From Otis tarda (Eukaryota; Chordata; Aves; Otidiformes; Otididae), in assembly GCA_026413225.1 (NCBI GenBank), contig CM048591.1, forward strand, positions 36,301,803-36,365,802: a stretch of 64,000 bases of DNA. Direction: 5' to 3'. Position numbers and translations under genes: made by a program. Positions 1 through 10,503 of the stretch are shown one piece after another. Within the stretch, counting starts at the first letter, position 1. Each line of letters begins with the position of its first letter. The notes under the pieces are model-generated. The model was not told where the DNA came from. It saw nothing but the letters and a program-made list of their open reading frames with translations, and did no database searches.

Positions 1-3000
1 ATCAGTAATTCCCACTGTTTATTTAGGGAGTGTGATTTTTGAACAGTTCAGAATTTACCAAGGAACTACTGGTGTTACTGGAGAAATGAGCTAAAGTGAT
101 GTATTATGCATGAAAAAAAAAGCAGGGGAGAGGTTTAGGAGGCCAAAAACAATTCAGAGCAGCAGGAGAGGAACCACGGGCTAAGTTTTCAGGAAGGCTG
201 AATTGGAAATAGTGATACATTTCAGTAGAAATAGCAGTACATGTGCCTCCAGATACAGGAGTTGTAGATGGAGAAGGAGCTGAGAGCAGTGGGAATATTC
301 TTGATAGTCATAATTGGGGTCACCTGAGTTCAAGACCAGGATAAAGATGAGCTGCAGATACTCCTAATCCCTGAAGAGGAAATTTTCTTCTCAGCACACA
401 TAGACAAAATCTTGAATTCTGGGACAAGTTAAAAGGCATTTAAGTTAAGCTGTTTTGTCAGAACAAGTAGGGAGGGTGGGCCAGGAAGCATTCATCAAAG
501 TGTTAAAAGATGTGAGTAGCAGAGTAAGGTCAGCTGTAAGCAGGTAGTTCATATTAAAGAAAGACAGAAAGAAAGGCAGAAAGGAGCTGTCAGGATACAT
601 CAGATGACAAACTGTCAGATGGGAAAGTAGCCCTTATACTACTAGGAGCATCAAATACAGATATCTATCTGCCCAAGATAAAGTTATGGGAAATGTAGTC
701 TATTTAAGTCCTAGAAGAGACTAAAACTGCAGCAAGTAATAAGATGGCTACATACAGATTTTTTTTTTCACTGGATATTCAGTTCTTAACATTTAGTAGT
801 GGAAAATAACAACAAATTTCTGTCTTTGTATCAAACACTGCTCATCCAAACCACCATAAAATATTAAACGGAATAAAAAGGGAGAAGATTTTTAGAAGTG
901 TTACAGACATGCTACAGGAAGGAAGTACTTTTGCTGCCTAAAATTGATAACACCCATTTCAAGCCCTATAAAGAGATTAGTTTTTAGTGGTCTATTGCAA
1001 TGAGAAGCAAACCAGATGTTTCTTAGAATTCAAAATCTGTACACCATGAACATGTCATTTATTATAAAGGTAAGATACTCTTGTGCTGAATAGACATGCC
1101 ATCTAAAGTGTGAGGTTTTCCTGGAGGTTGACACAGAAGGATAGCTTTCTCAGCAGCCCTGCATTTTTAAGTTTTAAAGTACCCACTGACGCTCCATTTA
1201 AAAATATTTAGGTAGAAGACATTGGCTTTTACCAATCCATAAAGTACTAAGACCATATAAAAGAATATATAAATACAAAATACATGGGGGTTCTTCAGGT
1301 TCCATACTAATAAAGTGTGGTGTGATAAGATGATCACAATACTGCCTGTATCTTACGATTAAGCATGGTGGTCCAGAAACCAGAAATGTATCTCGTACTG
1401 GTAGCGTAACTGAGAATTGCAATACTCGCTACCTACAAAGGTAGGCATTCAAAAGCCAGTGTTACCTATACCTGTGGTGTTACTGTAGATGTCATCTACC
1501 CCAGCTCTGAATGGAAACAGTGATAGTTTTACAGAATAACACATGGGAATCATTAAAAGATGCCATCTGTTTGAGGGCCTTAATACCTTTCTTAGGGCAG
1601 AAAGCGTTCTTATAGCACAAGGTGATCATCTCACACTGTGGCATCTTCACAGAGCACTGGGGCGGGGGGCTGCAGTATCACATGCTACCTTAGTGTCAGG
1701 GTTTGTAGTGTTAAACTGGAGGCTTTCTCACAAGCCTGTTTTCTGTCTAGTTGATAATCATGGCTATCAGGGAGATGCTGTCTCGGATGCTAAACTCTTG
1801 TCTTTTGTGATAAACTTTTCCAGGTCTTCCAAGTGCTTCCTTTCACTTAATGAATTAGGTGTCCACAGCCAACATAAGCTACTTCAACTTTTTATTATTA
1901 TTTGCCGATTGCTATTAGTATCCTAGCCATACTTCAGACCATTGTTTAGATGGCATAGTCCCTGCCATGCAGATCATTCACTCTCAAGTCTGCCAGATTT
2001 CAGCGAAGGCCTAAGTCTTCGCTGTGCGAGTCCCCATGAGGAAAGAGGTGCAATAGTTCCAGTCACTCAGGAGCGCAAGAGGCCTGGCAGCTGCAGCACT
2101 GTGCGGTAGAAAACCCCCAGGAAAACAGAGCCCACAGCAGAAGTGAAGGCTGTGAGGCAGGGGAGTGCAAAAGTGTCCTGCAGAGGCTGGGCACTGGAAT
2201 GACAAGGCGCAGGAGAACCAGTGCAGAAGCGGTGTCCCTACCCACTGTCATGGTCACCGTGCAGGGTGACACCACCCTGAAGCACCTTGGGGTGGGGGAT
2301 GTCCTGTCTCTCTGCTGGCTCTTCTCCCAGGTTTAGACCCCATGGTCCTGCTTGGCTCAGCAAGTGGCTGACCTGAGAGCCATGGGCAAGCAGGAGAGGG
2401 AGATGGGAAGGGGTGGGACCTTGTTGGAGAGAGAGAGAATCAACGAGGAGCTACAGGAGAAAGGCATTCACACCTGTCATTGGTACTAAGGGTGTAGCTT
2501 AAGGAGGAGAGGGAGTTGCTGGGGAAGACGACACCAAATATATAACTTTCAAGGAAGGCAGCTGTGGGCACCCGTTTTGGGGAAAGCCAAATACTTGCAG
2601 AGATGGCAGTCCTGGGTGCAGCACACTGGCCTCTGGCACATGCAGCCCCCACTCCAGCTGGACGTGAGCCTGGGAAGAGCAACTGTGCCAAGGCTGCCGG
2701 CACTCAGGAGGAAATGAACCAGTCTGCAGAGTATATGACACAACTTGCTGGTCTGAAAGGCATGGGAGATTTCAGACAGATGAGACACAACAGCTCTTCC
2801 AAAGAATTGACTTTGTGCTCCTGTTCCTGCCAAAGCAGGTTTGCTCTAGGTGTTGTGTGAGTAAGTCCTGTTAGCTGCTGCCGTATCAGCCAGAAATCTC
2901 AGTGTAGTTGAGGAATTATTATTATTTGCTCTGTTCATTTAGCACACCCTTTGCATTCTCTGAGTAACGTACAGTGAACAAAGCCCATAAACTAGAACTC

Positions 3001-3192
3001 TTCCATCTTATTGTAGGACTATGATGGCCTGATAGATTCATGGAATTTAAACCGCTTTGTCCAGTCAAAAAGTACAGAATTCATGAAAGCGATCTCTAAG
3101 ATGTTTTCTAAATATTTCACTTAGGCTTAGATTTTTGTGGAACATACACAAAAAAACCCCACAAGACTAGTTCAGAAAGATGTAGTTCCCAT

Positions 3193-3197
3193 TAATG
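3193..3197. repeat. 5' target-site duplication of the solo LTR
   Basis: TAATG immediately before the LTR; an identical copy follows the LTR at 3772-3776. Confidence 0.78.
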
Positions 3198-3771
3198 TAT
3201 GCTGGTTTTGGCTGGGATGAAGTTAATTTTCTTCATAGTAGCTAGCATGGGGCTATGCTTTGGATTTGTGATGAAAAGAGTGTTGATAACACAGAGATGT
3301 TTTTGTTATTGCTGAGCAGTGCTTACACAGAGTCAGGGCCTTTTCTGCTCCTGACCCCACCCCACCAGCAAGTGGGCTGGGAGTGCACAAGAAGTTGGCA
3401 GGGGACATAGCTGGGACAGCTGGCCCCAGCTGACCAAGGGGATATTCCATACCATGCAATGGCATGCTCAGCAATAAAAGCTGGAGGAAGATGAAGGTAG
3501 GGAGGAAATTTAGAGTCATGGCATTTTTTCTTCCCAAGTAACCGTTACATGTGATGGCTTAACATCTGCCTGTCGATGGGAAGCAGTGAATTAACTCCTC
3601 ATTTTGCTTTGTTCGCGTGTGCAGCTTTTTCTTTATCTATGCAACTGTTTTTATCTCAACCCATGAGTTTTCTCACTTTTACCCTTCGGATTTTCTCCCT
3701 CATCCCACCAGGGCAGGAGTGAGCAAGCGGCTGTGTGGGGCTCAGCTGCCAGCTGGGGTTAAAACATGACA
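3198..3771 (+). mobile_element. Solo ERVL-type LTR, avian
   Basis: This 574-bp block begins TATGCTGGTTTTGGCTGGG and ends GTTAAAACATGACA. It matches, from memory, a widespread avian endogenous-retrovirus LTR whose ends are normally TG...CA; the second base is changed here. The same five bases, TAATG, flank it at 3193-3197 and 3772-3776, which is a 5-bp target-site duplication as expected for ERVL-type insertions. The A/T-rich motif at 3473-3479 is where a TATA-like or AATAAA element would be. No gag, pol or env sequence adjoins it, so it is a solo LTR left by recombination. The intact duplication supports both the borders and the solo status. The family name needs a Repbase or Dfam search. Confidence 0.82.
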
Positions 3772-3776
3772 TAATG
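3772..3776. repeat. 3' target-site duplication of the solo LTR
   Basis: TAATG immediately after the terminal CA of the LTR, matching the copy at 3193-3197. Confidence 0.78.
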
Positions 3777-4202
3777 GTACAACAGCCATCTGCTGTTCTG
3801 TTGTATCGTCAAACGCATTTTTAAAGTCATAAATTAAGCCATTGTGTATTATTGTGGGGGTCTTTTTCCTCACTGTGACCATGTCACTCACGTGGCTGGG
3901 GATCATTATCTCGCAGTAACAGAATGAGAGCCTTTGGCAGCCCCTCACATATGCACAGGGACAGTGTTAGTAATTCTGTGGAGCTCTATACCATTTACAG
4001 AGATGCAATTTATGTATGCAAAATTCTTTGAGGGTCAAACCTTTCCAATGAAAATATTAATCTAGTGCTTTGTAAATGTTATTTAATCTTCATAACAGTG
4101 TTTGGATGTGGTACGGTTATTTCCATTGGAATGGCCTTGGATATTATGCATTCTAATGCATGTAGACCTGGATTATGCATACAGATCATGTTTATTAGAA
4201 AG

Positions 4203-4238
4203 AAAACATTTCTCACTGCAGTGGGTGAGAAATGTTTT
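4203..4238. repeat. Perfect 14-bp inverted repeat (hairpin)
   Basis: Arms AAAACATTTCTCAC (4203-4216) and GTGAGAAATGTTTT (4225-4238) are exact reverse complements around an 8-base loop. Not part of a recognised transposon. It could be a template-switch footprint or an RNA hairpin; nothing else distinguishes these. Confidence 0.85.
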
Positions 4239-6186
4239 GAAATCTGTTTCTTTCTTAAGCAGTAGATGCTTTTACAGTATAATTATTTAGTTTCAGAACT
4301 TGGTATATTAATCTTTTTTTCCAACCACTCCTCAGCAAGCTGATGAGCTGGAAGGTGCAAAAAGCTTCAGAGTGGAACTTCAGCAGCAGTGGTAGAAGAG
4401 TCAGAAAAACAACAGAGGTTCCCAGAAGCATGAGCAAAAAAAATCAGAAAAACTCTTCTTCCATTTTCTTAAAATACTTGTACACAATTTCTCAAACTTC
4501 TCCAGGCATTTACCCACCAAGCTAAGCCTGATAAGACTTGTTCATTGGCCATACTCTAAACGACACATTTGTCTTTTCCGAAATTTCCCAGTGCCAGAAC
4601 TACCTCTCATAGATTTTTAGATTTTTGTGAAGACAGGCAGCTCTCTGAAGATGCAAATATGCACACTCATGCAGAGGTCTCCTGTGACTGCAGAGGCTGC
4701 TAGTCTTAGAGGGACTTATCTAGTCCCCATCACATACTCCCAGGGCTCCAGCCTCTTCCCGCACTTCAGCTGGAAAATTCCAGCACGCTGACCTGGCACT
4801 GACTCCTTGCTGTGAAAACACAATGGGATCCATTCTCCTATCATGGACAAGTTATGCACATAAAAACTCTGTTGACTGAAAGGAGAATAGACCCCTTTAG
4901 CCTTAGCAGGACAAGGCTTTGAATGCTTACAGCATTTTTCAGTGAACTATATTGAGGCTGGAGAATATATTCTCCCTTCTCCCTCCTTTGCTCCTTCCCC
5001 CTTGTAGAAATCTGTAGCAGCATACCTAGCAACTCTAATCTGTATAAGGCTCTCAAAAACCACCTTCATTCTTTTCTTCTCTCCATAACTTCAGTAAGGA
5101 CAAACTTTTTATTTTAATGCAACTGGCATTCACTCTTTGATGATTCTGCCCACCTGCCCCATTGAAGTCTCCTATCGCACAGTGGCTTTGATGAAACTGA
5201 TTGATGAGATGCTCTGGGATCATCTATTTGATGTTAATAGATATGTCTGATAGTTGGGAGTCAAAATGGGTAGAGTTACTTTGAGTCAGAATGTATAAAG
5301 TGCAGACAGAAGATTAAATTCCAGACTAGCAATTTTGTGAGACGCTGTAGTTGTCAACAAGTCAAGTGACATCCATCTCACACATAACTGGCACAATAAT
5401 GTTTCAGATAATTAGCAATTGTGATCTACACTATTGCCTTATATAACCTTTAGATGTGATATTATTTAGATATTATACCAATAACACAACAACAAACCAA
5501 GGCAACCAGCCACAGTAACACCAAAACCAATCAAACAAACAAAAAACCAATCTGACATGTTACCCTTCTCTCCAGCTCCTTCTTTCTTCCAGAAAAACCC
5601 AAATAAAGAGGCAGGTTCTGAAGATTAATGAAATTGGACTGAATTGCAGGTTTGAATTATTGCACTAAGATTCTATGAATTTCTAATCCTAGCCCCTGTA
5701 AAAGCAGACATTTTATCCGAAGGGCAGAAACAACCATGTAATAGTTTTTTTAAGGGTTTGAACTAGAACTCTCTGAAGGGGATAGGAGTTCCCCTATTAT
5801 CTTCAGTGACATTGAATCCAAGCTCTAATAAAGTATTAAGTGAAGAAAAAAATATTTTTAAGAGTAGATAGTAACCTCATAAATTTAAATAATATTTGGA
5901 CTACTCATTTGGATCACGTGTGGTAATGGATTGCTTCTTAGTCAAACAAGAATATATTCATAAGAATAAAGTAGTAATCAGTGGTTTATTCTTTGAACAA
6001 CTCAGAAAGAGTAGGATGGGAGCATAAGTTTTGTTTTAAATGTGATAGCAACTTAGGTAAAATATCTCGGGGTTTTGGGGATTTCTTGTAATATTGTGTT
6101 TAAAACATTTTATAATGTAATCATTTAGTGTTTATTTTATTATGTGTACCTTCTACTCAGAGGGTTGGCATTATTGTTCCTAACAG

Positions 6187-6237
6187 TGACGGATACAAGC
6201 AGATCATGCCCTATGACCTCTACCATCCCCTTCCTCG
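6187..6237 (+). CDS. ADAMTSL1: ADAMTSL1 exon: linker between TSR2 and TSR3
   Basis: A 51-nt exon. It starts with the third base of a serine codon split by the intron and reads DGYKQIMPYDLYHPLP, ending with two bases of an arginine codon completed at 10299. Human ADAMTSL1 and ADAMTSL3 both have CPAS-D-G-[YF]-K at this place (from memory), which fixes the acceptor after CCTAACAG at 6186 and entry phase 2. An alternative AG at 6160 has a better pyrimidine tract and would give a 77-nt exon, but the extra 26 nt would shift the frame, so I prefer 6187. The donor is CG|GTACGT. The peptide is a short linker with no cysteines and a conserved LPRW junction to TSR3. Confidence 0.88.
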
Positions 6238-6564
6238 GTACGTAAAGCAGTCAACCAGATGCTAGGATTAACATATACCTTTACTTCTTTTTTTTTCTCT
6301 TCTCTGCATTTCTGATTTGCTCTCAAACTAAGTTAACAGATGCTGCTTTTCTCTTGCTCTGAACTGTTGCAGATTAACCTAGAGATGTTCAAGTGTTAAC
6401 CTGTTGTTAAATTCTGTTGATGCAGAACTGAAATGATGTTGTAGCTGAACCAGCAATGCACACCTGTTAAGTGTGTGGTCCCTTTCTTTTTCTCTTTTCT
6501 CAACCCCACCTCCCCTTTTCTCTCACACTTTTCCTTTTTCTTCCCTTTACTCACCTCTGAACAG

Positions 6565-6665
6565 GACTATAACCTGTGGCTTTGTAATGGACCGTCAGAC
6601 TTTTTCTCTCCAGCAGTGCTGCTTCTTGCATGCTTAGAAATTGAGAGATTTGGGGTTTAGACTGT
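6565..6665 (+). other. Candidate cryptic or poison cassette exon
   Basis: A pyrimidine-rich tract of about 85 bases (from about 6475) ends in GAACAG at 6564, followed 101 bases later by a strong donor, ACTGT|GTAAGT. Spliced after the 6187-6237 exon it would continue the frame for 23 more full residues and then reach an in-frame TAG at 6635-6637, truncating the protein before TSR3. There is no protein homology supporting it; the call rests only on splice signals. Confidence 0.32.
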
Positions 6666-7409
6666 GTAAGTCTTGTGTTCTGATCCTGCAAACCCATGCT
6701 AATGCCTTCCCCATGGGCATTAATCCACTGGCTTTTCTAAGAAATCAGAGATCAAGGGCAGGACTAGGATCAAGGCTTGATTTCTATTATTGATTATCTT
6801 ACAAGTAGAATGTCTTTAATGTAAGACTTGAGATTCTTATGGAAATAATTACATGAGTAACTACTCCTAGAGCAGTGAATAAGACTGGTGCTGATAAAAA
6901 TGTTTGGTAGCTGAAGGATAATAAGATTTTGGTTTTGAAATACTGCCTAGACATGCAATAGTATTGTGCTGTGTTTCCTACATTAATTTATTGTGTCATG
7001 GAGTATGAAATCAGAGGAAAAAAAACCCTAGGCAACTTGTTAGTCTCATCCTGGTGAGGAAACTACTCCCCTCAAACCATGGTGAAGCCTAATGCAGAGA
7101 ACTTCCAGCATCAGTGTGCAAGCGCTGTGGCATTCACGTTCAACAGACTCTCCAGCCAAATCACGGAACCACTCTGATCTGTGAGTGAGAAGACAAGGAT
7201 GAGAGCATCTTACTTGCCAAGCATTGTGGCTGCCATTCATATTGACTTCCTTTATCAGTGTCTGTGATTTGGATTAGGCTTTTCTCTTCCTTGTTAAGTG
7301 GTTGTGGTTATGTACATACAACCATTATCACCAAATATTTGTGAAATATATGTATAAAATATATCCCTGTGTCCAATTGCTTTTTTCTGGAAAACACTTT
7401 TCTTTGTTC

Positions 7410-7430
7410 TTTTTTTTTTTTTAAAAAAAA
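7410..7430. repeat. T-run followed by A-run
   Basis: Thirteen T (7410-7422) directly followed by eight A (7423-7430): simple low-complexity sequence with a palindromic centre. Confidence 0.85.
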
Positions 7431-7747
7431 CCACATACATAGCTCCTAACCTCAAAAATTAAACCTTTGTTAGTAAGGAATATAGAAGCTAGAATATTAA
7501 TACAGGGTTTAACACTCTAGCTTTGAATAAAACATATTTTATTTCAATTGTGTACAAAGGGCATATACATTGACAAAAGATGGAGAACAATTTTGTATCA
7601 GAGGATGATTCAGCAGTACTTAACAGTGGAGAGATTGTATTTAGGGAAAAAGCATCCTAAGATGGGAGCTAGGTAGAGGCTTTTTTACTGCTGAAGAAAA
7701 TCCAAAATAAAGGATGAAAATGCCCTGAGATATTTGGCTTTATACTG

Positions 7748-7781
7748 AAAGAAAAAAAAAAAAAAAAAAAGAAAGAAAAAA
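7748..7781. repeat. Poly-A tract
   Basis: A-rich low-complexity tract interrupted by a few G. No retrotransposed body is visible beside it. Confidence 0.85.
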
Positions 7782-8188
7782 TCATTCCCTGGAAATTATC
7801 AAAAGGCTGAGACTGTTTCTCAAGCTGTTCTGGATTATGGTCTCACCCCATAGCAGCCCGTTTTCATCCACTCTCCCAGCCACACTGTTCTCCTTTAACC
7901 CCCCGCATTGATTACTCAGACTGAAACTGCTGTCTAGGACCTCTAGCTCCCTTTCTCTTTCTCCTGTTTTGCTGCTGCTTCCCCTCTTCTCCCTCTCCCT
8001 CACTCCCACATGTGCTGCTGTGAACCCCCAAACAGGGCTCAAGTCTTCCTCCCTCACCCCCAGAGGGAAGACACAGCTGCATGTCTCTTCTCCAAACCTC
8101 AGAGGCAGCAGAAACTGAACAGATCACGGGGCTGGCATGAGACAGGGCCAAGTCAGGGGGACTTTCCTCTGACCCTGCAGAGTTTAGG

Positions 8189-8220
8189 AAAAAAACAAAC
8201 AAACAAACAAACAAACAAAC
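8189..8220. repeat. (AAAC)n microsatellite
   Basis: Six or seven consecutive AAAC units after an A-run, followed by degenerate C/A-rich sequence to about 8250. Confidence 0.92.
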
Positions 8221-10298
8221 AGAAAACCAACCAAAACCAAACAAATCAGAGAGGCCCTGGTTGCATTATCTATCTGAGGCTGGCACCTAATACTAGGGTC
8301 AGAGGGAAGTGACAAACACTCCGGGAAAAGTGGAGAACAAATCTGGAAAGGCCTCTTTGTGAGATTTCACTACTGCAACCCCTCAGCCTTGAATTTTGTC
8401 ACAAAGAATGGAAGGTATGGTTCAGCAGATACACTGCTTACTTTTAATGCACCAACAATTCCTTTCACAAATTCTCAGTCAATGAGTCAAGGCACCCTTT
8501 GTACCTCAAAAGGAGCTGGGATACCTGCTTTAAGAGCTGTGCAACAGAGAAACTTCACCTTCGTTGTCTTACACTCATACGAAACCCGAGGACCAAACTG
8601 CTTGCCTAGATTTAAGCTGCTTGGTGCTGCGGAGGTTGCCTCAGGCATCTTTGTCCCAAAGACTCCAGGGAATTCCCTGGTGTCAGGGCTTTTTATGCCT
8701 GGGAAAAGCTGGCTCAGGCTGGCTGCAGAAATTTCTGCTGTTCATGAATTTCAGCTTCAGGCCTATTCATTTAGATTTGTGGTATTGAGAAACCATAGCT
8801 ATATGCTGGGAAATTTGTTCAGCAGAGCCACAGGTAACACATTTGAACTAAAAACATTGTTAAATTTACCCATTCATGACATATGTGGCTTATGCTGAGC
8901 TCATGATGGTGGATATGGCATGGTCTAAACATGGTTTCACCACTTCTTAGTGATAAGTCGTAGAATTAATCAGTGGCTTTACCATTCATAAACAGCTATT
9001 AACATAAACCATTTCACGTTGACTTTTATGGCACTTTCAGCCAGTAGCCAAGTGTGGGTGGTGCTTGCATGCACTGGAACTGACAAGAAAAAGATGGGTT
9101 GATATGATGAAAAATCAAGGAGAAATATAAGCATTTTTCCTTATTGCTTAACAATCTTGGTGATCCTGTAATTGTTACTTAATAAAAATAATTCATTTGT
9201 TTTAAATAGGAGGAAAAAAATCCTCACCTTTTGGTTTTTTTTACTTCTTGCCTGAAAGAGGGAACAGGTGGAGTATTTTCCAAAAGAATATTTTTTTAAG
9301 TCAAAAAATGAAAACTTATGACCAAAACCATTGTTCCAAGCAGTATTTCTAATGTCCTTATCAAAAGAGCATTTGCCCTTGTGGAAAAAAAAAAAGATTT
9401 TGTGAAATATTTCCAGGTAGATAGAACATGCACACTTTTATAAGATCAGGGATGTTCAGGATTATACAGGAATAGCCACACTGAATCATGACAACAGTCC
9501 CAGATCTTCTCTATAACAACAGTTCGAGTATAAGAGAGGAAGCACCAGACTATTTTATGTATTAAACAATACATACATTATTATATGTGCACCACTGTAA
9601 AAAAAAAAAAATAGTATTATTCTCATAAGTGTGCATAGCTTTTCAGAACATATACATTGTTTTGCAGATTTCTCATTACATTCCTAAATGGCACCTGCAG
9701 AGAAAACGTGGTTTCTCAGTTACTCTCACTGCCTCAACTGTAAGGAAACAAGGCCCATGTGGTTTAATCTATCAGAGGCCACATATCCTATCAGTACAGT
9801 CACATCTTATTTTTGGTAATTTCCTCCCATCTTCTTTTTCTTTCTTCAACTCAGTTGTTTCCCTGTAAAGAAGAACTGCTGTTTCCCTGTATGTTCTTGC
9901 AAAAGGAGCATTAGCTTCAGAGCGCACTGAGCTTCCAGTAATTTGTGACAAAGATGCCTCAGAACATGACAAATTGTGAAGATATGATTGATTCCATCAA
10001 TTAAATAAAAGGAATTAAGTTGAAAGTATTTAGAGTTTCTGTGATAGTAGTCACTGGGTTAGTGGGAGAGAGGAGATTTCATGTTGTTAATCTGTGACTT
10101 AAAGACAGCAGCTATGAGAGTGCTTTGCAGTAATGGCCATTTATGAAAATATAGGTAGGATTATTTTTTACTGACATTAATCAGAAAAAAAAACCCTCCT
10201 GCAGAAAGCAGTTTATGCACTTGGGGGGTGTGGGTGGGGGCAGCAGGAGTTCCTTTTTCTGATGCCTCCCTGTTTGTTTGTTTTTTTTTTTTCCACAG

Positions 10299-10503
10299 AT
10301 GGGAAAGTACACCCTGGACTGCCTGTTCCTCATCCTGTGGAGGCGGCATTCAAAGCCGCAGCGTCTCATGTGTAGAGGAAGATATTCAGGGGCATATTAG
10401 CCCTGTGGAAGAATGGAAGTGCATGTATACTCCAAAGATGCCTGTTGTCCAGCCCTGCAATATATTTGACTGCCCAAAGTGGCTTGCTCAGGAATGGTCT
10501 CCG
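10299..10503 (+). CDS. ADAMTSL1: ADAMTSL1 exon: TSR3
   Basis: A 205-nt exon with entry phase 2 and exit phase 0. The first base completes Arg, then 68 codons follow. The TSR begins WESTPWTACSSSCGGG: a WxxC C-mannosylation-type motif and the CxxSCG O-fucosylation motif (POFUT2 consensus). It continues through the paired cysteines of EEWKCMYTPK and FDCPKW, and ends with the start of TSR4, WLAQEWSP. The next exon supplies the first TSR4 cysteine, so the intron splits TSR4 just before its first Cys. The acceptor is TTCCACAG|A. The donor CCG|GTAATC is weak at +5 and +6, and from about +3 the intron is CR1 tail sequence (see findings). Confidence 0.97.

Larger units (their letters stand above)
1..6186 (+). 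other. ADAMTSL1: Intron upstream of the first visible exon
   Basis: No ADAMTSL1 exon could be recognised here; the exon before 6187 should encode the end of TSR2 (ending in the family sequence CNLDPCPA) and is absent, so it must lie before the window. The stretch holds a solo LTR (3198-3771), a perfect 14-bp inverted repeat (4203-4238) and otherwise unremarkable AT-rich sequence, with a somewhat GC-richer block around 2000-2850. Short ORFs on both strands there show no recognisable domain. Confidence 0.75.
6238..10298 (+). other. ADAMTSL1: Intron (4.1 kb)
   Basis: Phase-2 intron with donor GTACGT and an acceptor after a T-run and TTCCACAG. It holds a possible cassette exon (6565-6665), a poly-A tract (7748-7781), a CT-rich stretch around 7925-8110, an AAAC repeat (8189-8220) and a 540-nt open frame at 8359-8898 whose translation I do not recognise. 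I see no transposon by eye. Confidence 0.85.

Noticed and set aside
1543..1926. A 127-codon open frame on the + strand
   Set aside because: Composition and lack of any motif look random; it lies in the upstream intron with no supporting context.
6161..6237. A 77-nt version of the first exon starting RVGIIVPN
   Set aside because: Needs an upstream exon ending in phase 0; both paralogues have the serine split AG|T, giving the 51-nt exon at 6187.
8189..8220. Regularly spaced repeats that might suggest a CRISPR-like array
   Set aside because: It is a plain AAAC microsatellite; there are no spacers, and the window is vertebrate.
8359..8898. A 179-codon open frame on the + strand inside an intron
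   Set aside because: No recognisable domain, no repeat or pseudogene homology that I can name, no splice or promoter context; one frame of this length is expected by chance in 64 kb searched on both strands.
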